Below are positions 27,157 to 35,519 of a stretch of 64,000 nt of DNA, one piece after another. Source of the stretch: Streptomyces sp. NBC_00775. GTDB taxonomy: Bacteria; Actinomycetota; Actinomycetes; Streptomycetales; Streptomycetaceae. The stretch's first letter is position 1. Every line of letters starts with the position of its first letter. The stretch spans positions 248,001 to 312,000 of the forward strand of contig NZ_CP108938.1 in NCBI RefSeq assembly GCF_036347135.1, in the 5' to 3' direction. Below the pieces are notes generated by a model that saw only the letters and a list, made by a program, of their open reading frames with translations, ran no database searches and was not told the DNA's origin. The position numbers were made by a program, and so were the translations under genes.

Positions 27157-28353
27157 ATGACCACGTCCAGCAAGCCCATCTCCGTCGCGGTGATCGGAGC
27201 CGGCATGGCCGGCCGCAGCCACGCCGCCGGGTACCGCAACGTCAACACGGTCTTCGGCGCCGGTCTGCCGCCGGTCCGGCTGGCCGCGATAGCCGACGCC
27301 AACATCGAGCTCGGCGTCGACGCCGCCCGTCGTTACGGGTTCGACAAGGCGCTCCCGAGCTGGGAGGCCGTCGCCGAGGACCCGACGATCGACGCCGTCA
27401 GCATTGTCGTGGGCAACGCGCTGCACCGCCCGATCGCTCAGGCGCTGGTCGCCGCGGGCAAGCACGTACTGTGCGAGAAGCCACTGGCCGGTTCGCTCGA
27501 AGACGCCCGTGCGATGGCCGAGCTGGAGCGCACCGCCGAGGTCGTGACCGCCGTCGGCTACACCTTCCGCCGGTCCCCCGGCATCGCGGCGATCCGCGAG
27601 CATGTCCAGCGCGGCGAGCTGGGCGATCTCTCGCTGTTCAGCGGCCGGTACTGGTGCGACTACGCGACCGACCCGAGCGGGCCGCTGAGCTGGCGGTTCA
27701 AGGGCGGGCCCGGTTCCGGCGCGCTCGGGGACGTCGGCTCGCACATCATCGACGCCGCCGAGTACGTCGCCGGGCCGATCGCCTCGGTCTCCGGTGCCTC
27801 GCTGTCGACGCAGATCCCCAAGCGGCCGCTGCCGCTCGGCACGGTCGTCGGGCACAACTCCGCTCCCGTCTCCGACGAGTTCGGCGAGGTCGAGAACGAG
27901 GACACCGCGTCCTTCACCGCCCGCTTCGAGTCAGGGCTCGTGGGCACCTTCTCGGTGACGCGCACCGGCTTCGGTCTGCCCAACGGGCTCTCCTTCGACG
28001 TCCTGGGCCTGGGCGGCCGGGCCGCGTTCGACCAGCACCGGCCCGCCGAGTACCTCTTCGACGACGCCCAGCCCGAGGCCCGTACGCGCGGCGCCCGTCA
28101 GATCATCGCCGGCCCGCAGCTGCCGTACTTCGCGGGCGGGGTCCCGATGGAGGCGCCGGGCGTGGGCGCCAGCAACGCCGACAACTTCACCTACCAGGCC
28201 CGGGCGTTCCTCGACCAGGTGGCGGGGGTCGCCGATCCGCTGCCGGCCTGTGCCACCTTCGCCGACGCGCTGCGGACCATGCAGATCATCCAGGCGGTCG
28301 TCGACTCCTCCCTGGGCGGCGGCGCGGTCACCGCGGTTCCGCCCGTCGCCTGA
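27157..28353 (+). CDS. Gfo/Idh/MocA oxidoreductase, candidate inositol dehydrogenase
   Basis: This 398-residue protein has the N-terminal Rossmann motif VAVIGAGMAGRSHAAGYRNV (residues 9-28), the family EKP motif in HVLCEKPLAGSLEDAR with its lysine, and the C-terminal substrate domain (GDVGSHIIDAAEYVAG with the conserved Asp/His). It is longer than IolG (about 340 residues) and resembles the subgroup paired with TIM-barrel epimerases. No other dehydrogenase is present, so it is the candidate for oxidising myo-inositol or a derivative to the 2-keto form. It may instead oxidise a sugar or inositol glycoside at C3. The ATG at 27157 is 31 bases after iolA. Confidence 0.85.
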   Translation: MTTSSKPISVAVIGAGMAGRSHAAGYRNVNTVFGAGLPPVRLAAIADANIELGVDAARRYGFDKALPSWEAVAEDPTIDAVSIVVGNALHRPIAQALVAAGKHVLCEKPLAGSLEDARAMAELERTAEVVTAVGYTFRRSPGIAAIREHVQRGELGDLSLFSGRYWCDYATDPSGPLSWRFKGGPGSGALGDVGSHIIDAAEYVAGPIASVSGASLSTQIPKRPLPLGTVVGHNSAPVSDEFGEVENEDTASFTARFESGLVGTFSVTRTGFGLPNGLSFDVLGLGGRAAFDQHRPAEYLFDDAQPEARTRGARQIIAGPQLPYFAGGVPMEAPGVGASNADNFTYQARAFLDQVAGVADPLPACATFADALRTMQIIQAVVDSSLGGGAVTAVPPVA

Positions 28354-28396
28354 CCTCCCGTACAGCTCGTACATCCTGTTCAGAAAGAAGAGACAC

Positions 28397-29395
28397 ATGG
28401 CTCTCAAGCTCGGCGCCTACACCGCCTGTCTGCACGACCTCACCCTTCCCGAGGCCCTCGACGTCCTCAAGGAGAACGGTCTGACCTCCGTGGAGGTCAA
28501 CACCGGTGGCTTCATCCCCTCCCCGCACTGCCCGGTCGACCTGCTGCTGTCCTCGGCCACCGCGCGTGCGGAGTACCTGGCGGCCTTCGCCGACCGGGGG
28601 ATGGAGCTGACCGGGCTCAACTGCAACGGCAACCCGCTCAACCCGCTCCCGGGGGTCGGCCCGAAGCACGCCGACGACCTGCGCCGCACCATCCGGCTGG
28701 CGGGCCTGCTCGGGGTGCGGCACGTGGTGACCATGTCCGGCACTCCGGGCTCCGACCCCGACGCCAAGTACCCGTCCTGGGTGGTGAATCCGTGGGACGG
28801 CGTCTACATGGACGTCCTGGACTACCAGTGGGGCGTGGCCGTCGAGTTCTGGAAGGAGATCGACGCGCTGGCCCGGGAGAACGACGTCCGGATCGCCATC
28901 GAGATGCACCCGCACAACCTGGTGTTCTCCCCCGTCACCCTGAAGCGGCTGGTCGACGAGACGGGCGCGACCAACGTCGGCGCGGAGATGGACCCTTCGC
29001 ACCTGATGTGGCAGGGCATGGACATCGTCGCCTCGATCAAGTGGCTGGGCCCGCTGGTGTTCCACGCCGCCGCGAAGGACGCGATGCTCTGCCCCGGCGC
29101 CGACATCCGTGGCGTGCTGGACACGTCGTTCACCCGCGTGCCCGCCGACGCACCCGGCAAGGTCCCGACCGGCTACGGCTTCTGGTGCAACGCCTGGCCC
29201 GAGAACCCGGCGTGGAAGTTCGTCGCCGTCGGCCTCGGCAACGACGTGCCCTTCTGGACCGAGTTCCTGCGCGCCCTTGCGGACATCGACCCGGACATGG
29301 CCGTCAACATCGAGCACGAGGACGCCGCCTACTCCCAGACCGAAGGACTCGCCCTGGCCGCCAAGAACCTGCACAGCGCCGCGGCAGCCCTCTGA
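28397..29395 (+). CDS. Sugar phosphate isomerase/epimerase (TIM barrel), candidate inosose dehydratase-like
   Basis: This 332-residue xylose-isomerase-like TIM barrel starts LKLGAYTACLHDLTLPEALD. Candidate metal ligands are Glu169 (IAIEMHPHN), Asp199 (AEMDPSHLMWQG), His223 (LVFHAAAKDA) and Glu306 (VNIEHED). AP-endonuclease-2-type barrels of this kind include inosose dehydratase IolE and 3-keto-sugar epimerases or lyases. Directly following the Gfo/Idh gene in the same operon, it probably acts on that enzyme's keto product. IolE itself is usually about 300 residues, and this protein looks closer to the partner barrels of glycoside 3-dehydrogenases, so IolE function is a hypothesis. The ATG at 28397 follows GAAAGAAGAGA. 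Confidence 0.82.
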   Translation: MALKLGAYTACLHDLTLPEALDVLKENGLTSVEVNTGGFIPSPHCPVDLLLSSATARAEYLAAFADRGMELTGLNCNGNPLNPLPGVGPKHADDLRRTIRLAGLLGVRHVVTMSGTPGSDPDAKYPSWVVNPWDGVYMDVLDYQWGVAVEFWKEIDALARENDVRIAIEMHPHNLVFSPVTLKRLVDETGATNVGAEMDPSHLMWQGMDIVASIKWLGPLVFHAAAKDAMLCPGADIRGVLDTSFTRVPADAPGKVPTGYGFWCNAWPENPAWKFVAVGLGNDVPFWTEFLRALADIDPDMAVNIEHEDAAYSQTEGLALAAKNLHSAAAAL

Positions 29396-29421
29396 CCCAC
29401 CCGCGTACGTGGCCCCGTTCC

Positions 29422-29459
29422 CGCCGGCCGGGCACGGGGCCACGGCCCGGTCGGCCGGT
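29422..29459. terminator. GC-rich hairpin ending the inositol operon
   Basis: GCCGGCCGGGC and GCCCGGTCGGCCGG can pair with a bulge around an 11-base loop, about 30 bases after the TIM-barrel gene stop. There is no T-tract. It is likely a Streptomyces-type terminator. Confidence 0.4.
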
Positions 29460-29634
29460 GCACAAAGACTCGCTTCACGTTCCTGCACGGCACCCGGCGC
29501 ACCGGCACCGTCGACATCGACGGTCGGCGGCGGGTGTGGAGAACGGCCGCGTGTCAGCCGTCGGAGCGCCCGTGGGCGGGCCGGATGCACCGGCCCGCGC
29601 ACTCGAGCTCGCCTTCCTTCCGAGTCGTCCGTGG

Positions 29635-32112
29635 TCAGGGGAGCTTGATCAGGGTGTAGTCGTCGCAGTAGCCGGCCGCCGAGCCGGAGTTCTTGTAGCA
29701 GTACACGGCGGCCGAGGTGGTGGAGGCGCCCGTGGTGAAGAAGAGGGGCTGCTGGGCGTAGGAGGTCGTCGAGGCCCGCAGATAGGTCTCGGTGCCGCCG
29801 AAGCTCTTCACGCCGACCGCGACCTCCTCACCGGCGGTGCCCACCTTGGCCCAGGCCGCCAGCAGGTAACTGCCGCCGGAGGTGAGGCCACTGACCGTCT
29901 GGATGCCGCCGCTGGCGCTGGCTCCGGTCTGCAGGGCGTACGTGCCGGTGCGGGCGTTCGACGCGACCACACTCGACGCCGTGCCGGTGCTCTGGGCCCA
30001 CGGGGTCAGGGTGCCGGTCTCGAAGCCGGGGTTGGTGACCGCGTTGGTGGCGGAGGACAGGGGCTCGACCGCGAGGTCGTCGCAGTAGCCCGCGCCGCTG
30101 CCGCCGGCGTTCTTCCAGCAGTAGACGGTGGCGGTGGTGCTGGAGGAGCCGGTGGTGAAGAGGACCGCGGCCTGGGAGTACGACGTCGTGGCGATGTTGG
30201 TGTACGTCTCCGTGCCGCCGAAGCCCTTGACGCCGATGGCGAGGGTCTCACCGGCGGTGGCCACCTTGCCCCATCCGGTCAGCAGGTAGGTGGTCGACGG
30301 GCTCAGGCCGGTCAGCGCCTGGTTGGAACCGCTGCCGCTCGCCGCGGTGGTCAGGGCGTCGCTGCCGGTGTGCGCGTTGGCTGCGGTCACGGACGACGCG
30401 CTGCCGCTCGCCTGGGTCCAGGGGGACAACGCCCCCGTCTCGAAGCCCGCGTTGGTGAGCAGGTTCCCGCCGGTGCCGTTGTAGGCGCCGATGTTGGGGG
30501 CGGCCGTCGCGGAGACGGTGTTGCCGAAGGCGTCGTAGCCCCCGTTGGAGCTGATCACGGCCCCGGCCCGGAGCACCGGGGAGGACGCGTGCACCTGGTA
30601 GGCGTTCTTGCCGGTGTACGAGGACGAGGTGCTGGCGTTGCCCGCGTTGCGGAATTCGGGGTCCGCGGTCACCTTCGCGGCGTCGGTGGGCTCGCGGGAC
30701 GGGTGGTTGCCGTAGAAGAGGTTGTTGGAGTAGGTCGAAGTACCGGTGGTGGTGAAGTAGTTGCCGGAGCCGTAGTTGAAGACCGCGTTGTTCCGGAAGG
30801 ACAGGGCGCCGCTGATGGACGTGCCGGAACGGGAGTACAGGATCGGGGTGCTCAGGCCGTCCCGGACGGAGAAGGTGTTGTTGTAGAACTGCGGGATGGC
30901 GGATGAACTGCCGCTCTGGTTCGGGACTCCGCCCACGAAGTGCAGGACTCCGCCGCCGTGGGTCTGGGTGCCGGAGGTGGGGCAGCCGGAGTTGCTGCCG
31001 TCGTTCTCGCTGATGTTGTAGCGGACCACTGTGCCGTCGCTGGGCACGGTCGAGGTGGGCTCGTTGGCGATGGTGAAGGGCGGCATCACCAGCAGGAAGC
31101 CGCCGAGGTTCTGGTGGCTGTAGTTGTACTGGAACGTGGTGTTGTGGTTGCCCCAGTCCACGTCGAAGCCGGTGCCGTCGGCGCCGTTGATGTGGCAGTA
31201 GACGTCGTTGTTCTGGACGACGGTGTTGCTGCTGCCGGACATCCAGATGCCGGCGGAGGCGCCGTTGCAGTACTGGCCGGACGGCGGGCAGGTCGCCTTC
31301 GCGCCGCCGTAGCCCGCCTTGTTGCCGTCGATCAGGGCGCCGTCGTTCTTCACCACGAGGATGTCGTCCGCGCCGTCGTAGGTCATCGTGTTGCCCCGGA
31401 TGACGGTGCCCGTGGTCAGGCCGGTGCCCTGGCCGTCGGCGTCGGGGGTCACGGCCACCGCGATGCGGTCGACGTGGTCGAAGGTGTTGTTCTCGACCAC
31501 GACGTCGTCCCAGGTGGAGACCGGGGTGGTGTGGTCGGTCTGGACGCCCACGCCCGCGTTGGTGGAGTACCAACCGCCGCCGTAGCCGGTGATGTTGTGG
31601 ATGTACATGTCGTGCACCCGGATGTGGTGCAGGACGCCGCCGGAGCTGTTCTCGGCCAGGACGCCCGAGCGGTAGGCGGGTGAGGAGGCGTTGTCGATCA
31701 GTTCCAGGCCACCGATGTCCCAGTACTGCTGGTTGAGCAGGTGGATGACCGCGCCGGTGGCGCCGGCCGCGTCGATGACCGGCTTGGCGCCGGAGCCATA
31801 GGAGCTCATCGAGATGTTGCTGCCCGAGGCTCCCGAGCCGCCCGGGGAGAGCTGGCCGGTGCAGGTGGTGCCGGTGGCGAAGAGGATGCTGTCGCCGGCG
31901 GCGAAGGTGGTGCTGTTGACACTGCTGACCGAGTTCCAGGGGCTGGACTGGGTGCCGGTGCCGTTGGCCGTGGCGGAGCAGTTCACGTAGTAGGAGGTAC
32001 CGGCGGCCAGGGCGGCTGGGGCCGGGAGAAGGAGGACGCCCGCCAGGGTGGCGAGCAGGGTGAGGATCCGGGATGCCCGGCGGCCCGGGCGGTCCGTTCT
32101 GCGACGCTTCAT
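29635..32112 (-). CDS. Secreted right-handed beta-helix protein with two C-terminal carbohydrate-binding repeats
   Basis: This 825-residue protein has a signal peptide (twin-arginine-rich MKRRRTDRPGRRASR, hydrophobic core, ALAAG cleavage near residue 37). A parallel beta-helix follows with many N/G/T turns (IRVHDMYIHNITGYGGG; VVVENNTFDHVDRIAVAV; VVQNNDVYCHINGADGTGFD; about residues 40-560). Two roughly 120-residue repeats with the same signature (TNAGFETGALSPW / TNPGFETGTLTPW; FGGTETY; YCWKNAG / YCYKNSG; YCDD) make up the C-terminus and look like CBM4/9- or CBM6-like binding modules. Beta-helix proteins of this type are often pectin or polysaccharide lyases or hydrolases. It lies downstream of a GH43-like gene and a sugar importer on the same strand. 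Confidence 0.88.
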   Translation of the reverse strand: MKRRRTDRPGRRASRILTLLATLAGVLLLPAPAALAAGTSYYVNCSATANGTGTQSSPWNSVSSVNSTTFAAGDSILFATGTTCTGQLSPGGSGASGSNISMSSYGSGAKPVIDAAGATGAVIHLLNQQYWDIGGLELIDNASSPAYRSGVLAENSSGGVLHHIRVHDMYIHNITGYGGGWYSTNAGVGVQTDHTTPVSTWDDVVVENNTFDHVDRIAVAVTPDADGQGTGLTTGTVIRGNTMTYDGADDILVVKNDGALIDGNKAGYGGAKATCPPSGQYCNGASAGIWMSGSSNTVVQNNDVYCHINGADGTGFDVDWGNHNTTFQYNYSHQNLGGFLLVMPPFTIANEPTSTVPSDGTVVRYNISENDGSNSGCPTSGTQTHGGGVLHFVGGVPNQSGSSSAIPQFYNNTFSVRDGLSTPILYSRSGTSISGALSFRNNAVFNYGSGNYFTTTGTSTYSNNLFYGNHPSREPTDAAKVTADPEFRNAGNASTSSSYTGKNAYQVHASSPVLRAGAVISSNGGYDAFGNTVSATAAPNIGAYNGTGGNLLTNAGFETGALSPWTQASGSASSVTAANAHTGSDALTTAASGSGSNQALTGLSPSTTYLLTGWGKVATAGETLAIGVKGFGGTETYTNIATTSYSQAAVLFTTGSSSTTATVYCWKNAGGSGAGYCDDLAVEPLSSATNAVTNPGFETGTLTPWAQSTGTASSVVASNARTGTYALQTGASASGGIQTVSGLTSGGSYLLAAWAKVGTAGEEVAVGVKSFGGTETYLRASTTSYAQQPLFFTTGASTTSAAVYCYKNSGSAAGYCDDYTLIKLP

Positions 32113-32251
32113 CGCGGCGCTCCTTGGTGGGTGAGGTGTCCTCCGCGCTGCGGGGCGCGACGCGGGTCTTCCAGCACCGGGCGGGCCGGCCGAAGCTGCC
32201 CTGCCCGGGGTCTGTGGCGGGGCCGTCGCGGTGGTCCGACGAGCGGCCGCC

Positions 32252-33109
32252 CTACCGCGGGGGAAGTGCTGTCGGGAGGGGCGTTTCGAGGACGGAGGCG
32301 TGTCGCATGCCCTGCGGCAGCGCCAGGGAGTCGGGCTCCCAGTCCACGCCGTTCTTGCTGCGGGCGGCTCCGTACCGTCCTTCGAGGTAGTGGTCGAAGA
32401 TCATGACCATCTCGTCTCCGCGGTGGAAGATCGACGGTCCTTCCACCACCGAGGGCGTGACCGGTCCGGTGGAGTCGGTGTACGGACCGCCGGGGGTCTC
32501 GAAGGTGGTCAGGTGGATGTCCTTGTGAGCGGTGGCGAGGTCATTGGTGCCGCGTTCGTCCTTGTAGGCCATGAGGAAGCCGCCGCCGTCCAGCTCCCGC
32601 ACAGTGGCGTCGATGACCGAGTGACCGGGGTCGAAGAAGAGACCGGGGGCCGAGAACGTGCTGAAATCCCCGGTGGTGCAGTGCCAGATGCGGTGGTTCT
32701 GGCCGACGTGCTCGAAGTCGCGGCCCTCGGCCGTGCCCCCCGCCTCGACGACCGAGGACCAGATGAGGTGGTACAGCCCGGTCTTGCGGTCGAGGAAGAA
32801 CTCCGGCGCCCAGGCGTTGAGGGCGCCCTCCACGTCGGCCATGGCCGGGAGGAGTTCCTGAGCCGACCACGTGACAAGGTCGGCCGAGGTGGCATGGACG
32901 ATGCGGGGGCTCGTCCAGCCGTCGGTGGCCAGCAGATGGAACAGGCCGTCGGGGCCCACCCCGATGAACGGATCCCGCAGTCTGCCGGTGCCGACCGTGC
33001 CTCGCAGCACGGGACGGCCGCCGTTCACCGTCGCGAACTCCTCGCCGTCGTGGCTGTAGGCCAGGTGGAGCGCTTCGTCGGCGTCGGTGAAGTATGAGAC
33101 CACGTACAT
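32252..33109 (-). CDS. GH43-like glycoside hydrolase (five-bladed propeller)
   Basis: This 285-residue protein has the GH43/GH-F clan pattern: a base Asp in GRLRDPFIGVGPDGLFHLLA, a WAPE block (GALNAWAPEFFLDRKTGLYH), a pKa-modulating Asp in GHSVIDATVREL, and a general-acid Glu in SVVEGPSIFHRGDEMVMIFD. There is no signal peptide, so it would act inside the cell on imported oligosaccharides. The ATG at 33109 is chosen because GGAAGGA lies upstream; longer readings run through unconserved sequence. GH43 enzymes mostly remove arabinose or xylose; linkage is not determined here. A 494-base gap separates it from the permease gene, so it may have its own promoter. Confidence 0.85.
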   Translation of the reverse strand: MYVVSYFTDADEALHLAYSHDGEEFATVNGGRPVLRGTVGTGRLRDPFIGVGPDGLFHLLATDGWTSPRIVHATSADLVTWSAQELLPAMADVEGALNAWAPEFFLDRKTGLYHLIWSSVVEAGGTAEGRDFEHVGQNHRIWHCTTGDFSTFSAPGLFFDPGHSVIDATVRELDGGGFLMAYKDERGTNDLATAHKDIHLTTFETPGGPYTDSTGPVTPSVVEGPSIFHRGDEMVMIFDHYLEGRYGAARSKNGVDWEPDSLALPQGMRHASVLETPLPTALPPR

Positions 33110-33603
33110 CGGTGGTGGGGTCCTTCCGGAACATCGGGGCAGGGGGCACCCCTGGACGGTGAGGTCGTCGTGTGGCTTGGAGCCCGCGGATCGACAGGCA
33201 GGTCTGGACGGCCGAGGGAACGGGTGCGGTCGGCAGGCCGGTTGAGGAGCGAGGTACGGGGACGCCGGAGGGTGAGCGGGACCGCTCTGCTCAGGGGCTG
33301 GTCCTGTGGATCGCCCGCGAGTGGTTCGGCCGGGTGGCCGCCCTGGCAGGCGCGTTGTGTCTCCATCGAGTGCCGCGGACCGACGGGGCGGGCCGCCGGT
33401 CCGGTCGTCCGTGCGCAGGGCGCGGGGCGGAGGCACCCACGGTGCTGGGTCCGATCCCGGCACAGCCCGGTTCCGGGCCGACGTTGCCTGGACTCGGAGC
33501 GTGTCGGCCGTTCATCCGGCTCCGGAGCCGACACCAGGGCATCGACGTGCGGCGCAGGAGCGTCCCGGCCTAGGGGCGAGGGACCCGGCCGTGCCCGGGT
33601 TCC
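33110..33603. other. Gene-free gap upstream of the GH43 gene
   Basis: No supportable gene on either strand. It probably holds the GH43 promoter; no clear palindromic operator was found. It splits the otherwise compact ABC importer unit from the two hydrolase-type genes downstream. Confidence 0.5.
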
Positions 33604-34527
33604 TCACTTGACCGCCCCGGCGGACATGCCGGCGACCACCTGGCGCTGGAAGAAGACGAAGATGATCAGCAGCGGTACGACACCGAGCAGGGCGGCCGGG
33701 AACAGCGTGGTCGGCTGCACGGTGTGCGGGTCGATGAAGGAGTAGGCGTTCACCATGACGGTCCGCTTGCCCGGGTCTTGCAGGAAGACCAGGGGAACCA
33801 GCAGGTCGTTCCAGATCTGCAGGGAGATGAACGTCAGGAGCGTGCTGGTGACCGGTCGCAGCAGCGGCAGGATGATGGTGAAGAACGTGCGGAAGGCGCC
33901 GCAGCCGTCGAGTGCCGCCGCCTCCTCCAGGTCCGCCGGGATCGAGCGGATGAAGCTGGTGTAGAAGAACACGGCGACCGGGAGGTTCAGGGCCGTGTAG
34001 ATGAGGACGACTCCCGCATAGCTGTCCAGCAGGTTGAGGTCGCGCATCAGCAGGTACAGCGGCGCGACCACGACGAACACGGGGACGGACGTGCCCAGGA
34101 TGAACAGCCGGTACACCGCGGTGGACCAGTGCTGGGTGATCCGGGCCAGCGGATAGGCGGCGAGGGAGCCGATCACGGTGACGGCCACGCACGAAAGGCT
34201 GGTGATGAGCAGGGTGTTGAGAGTGCTGGACCCGTAGTGGATCTGGCTGAAGGCGTCGGAGAAGTTCTTCAGGGTCAGCGAGTGCGGGACGCCCAGCGGG
34301 GAGCGGGCCACGTCCGCCGCCGTGCGCAGCGAGGTGACGACCGTGAACACGAACGGCAGGACGAACAGCAGCGTGCCCAGGCACAGCAGGACGGTGCCGA
34401 GGCCGGTGGTCAGCCGGCGCAGCGGGGTGCGGGACGTCCCGGATGTCGTACGACTGCCGGGGAGGCGGGTGGCGGACCGGGTCCCGGAGACCGACGGGAC
34501 GTCCGGCGCGGTGGTGTCTGAAGTCAT
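33604..34527 (-). CDS. Carbohydrate ABC transporter permease, MalG type
   Basis: This 307-residue permease has six predicted membrane segments and the CUT1 EAA loop (ADLEEAAALDGCGAFRTFFT), then ILPLLRPVTSTLLTFISLQI and WNDLLVPLVFL. A 35-residue Ser/Thr-rich cytosolic tail precedes the first helix (VLLCLGTLLFVLPFVFTVVT). It is the third gene of the importer after the binding protein (35520-36788) and the MalF-type permease. No ATPase gene accompanies them, as is common in Streptomyces, where one shared MsiK-type ATPase serves many CUT1 importers (known for the genus; inferred here). Confidence 0.92.
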   Translation of the reverse strand: MTSDTTAPDVPSVSGTRSATRLPGSRTTSGTSRTPLRRLTTGLGTVLLCLGTLLFVLPFVFTVVTSLRTAADVARSPLGVPHSLTLKNFSDAFSQIHYGSSTLNTLLITSLSCVAVTVIGSLAAYPLARITQHWSTAVYRLFILGTSVPVFVVVAPLYLLMRDLNLLDSYAGVVLIYTALNLPVAVFFYTSFIRSIPADLEEAAALDGCGAFRTFFTIILPLLRPVTSTLLTFISLQIWNDLLVPLVFLQDPGKRTVMVNAYSFIDPHTVQPTTLFPAALLGVVPLLIIFVFFQRQVVAGMSAGAVK

Positions 34528-34556
34528 GGTGGCGATCCGTCAGCTTCCGTCGGATT

Positions 34557-35429
34557 TCAGATGCGTCGCTCGCGGAGCCGGAGCAGGGAGGAGGTGGCGC
34601 TGGACAGGACGACCACGGTCACGAGAAGGACGACCGACAGTGCGACGCCGTAGGCGAACTTCCCGCCGCCGAAGACGTTCCGGTACACCAGCAGGGTCAG
34701 CGTGTCCGTGGCTCCGGCGGGGCCTCCGTTGGTCAGGACGAGGGGGAACTCGAAGACCTTCAGCGAACCGATGAGGCTGAGCGTCACGTTGACCGTGAGC
34801 GCCGGGGCCAGCAGCGGCCATTCGATGCTGACGAAGCGCCGCCAGCCGCTCGCGCCGTCCAGCGCGGCCGCCTCCAGCAGTTCGGTCGGCATGCTCATGT
34901 AGCTGGCGAGGAAGATCGCGCAGGAGTAACCGGTGAACATCCAGATGTTGACGGCGGCCACCGAGTACAGGGCGGTCGAGGTGTCGCCGAGCCAGACATG
35001 GTTGAGGCTGTGCAGGCCGACCAGGTCGAGCAGCGCGTTGATGCCGCCGGTCGGGGCGAACAGGTACGACCAGATGAAGGCCGCCATCACCGGTGAGATC
35101 AGCGTCGGCGTGAGCAGCACGACGCTGAGCACCTTGCGGACCCCGGGGCGGCGGAACAGCATGCTCGCGAAGAGCAGCCCGAGGCCGTTCTGTACGACCA
35201 CGACGACCGCCGCGTAGAGCACGGTGTGCCACAGGGCGTCGGTGACGGCCGGGTCGTCGGCCATGGAACGGTACTGCTGGGTGCCGACGAAGTTCGCGAT
35301 CGGGCCGCCGAGGCTGTCGGTCATGCTCAGATAGACGCCTCGGGCCAGCGGATACAGCATGAACACGCCGTACACGACGATCGCCGGAAGCAGGAAGGCG
35401 GCCATGGTGGCGCGCCGTCGGTGGAACAC
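34557..35429 (-). CDS. Carbohydrate ABC transporter permease, MalF type
   Basis: This 290-residue permease has six membrane segments (AAFLLPAIVVYGVFMLYPLA first) and the EAA loop TELLEAAALDGASGWRRFVS. The GTG at 35429 is preferred over the longer start at 35498 because AGGAGG lies five bases upstream and the N-terminus then begins VFHRRRATMAAF, typical of the family. It pairs with the MalG-type permease 29 bases downstream. The substrate is probably an oligosaccharide released by the beta-helix and GH43 proteins (inference from context). Confidence 0.92.
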   Translation of the reverse strand: MFHRRRATMAAFLLPAIVVYGVFMLYPLARGVYLSMTDSLGGPIANFVGTQQYRSMADDPAVTDALWHTVLYAAVVVVVQNGLGLLFASMLFRRPGVRKVLSVVLLTPTLISPVMAAFIWSYLFAPTGGINALLDLVGLHSLNHVWLGDTSTALYSVAAVNIWMFTGYSCAIFLASYMSMPTELLEAAALDGASGWRRFVSIEWPLLAPALTVNVTLSLIGSLKVFEFPLVLTNGGPAGATDTLTLLVYRNVFGGGKFAYGVALSVVLLVTVVVLSSATSSLLRLRERRI

Positions 35430-35519
35430 GGGAACCTCCTCTTGCCCGGAGGGGCCGTGGTGGGGCGGGGCGTGAGCCGTCGACCGCGCCCGCACCACGG
35501 CTGACCGGGGGTGGCCGGG

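Noticed and set aside
25281..27305. 674-residue open frame opposite iolD/iolA
   Set aside because: Shadow frame; the sense genes are unmistakable iolD and iolA.
28792..30906. 704-residue plus-strand frame crossing two real genes
   Set aside because: It overlaps the end of the TIM-barrel gene and the beta-helix gene in antisense, with low-complexity Gly/Val/Arg sequence.
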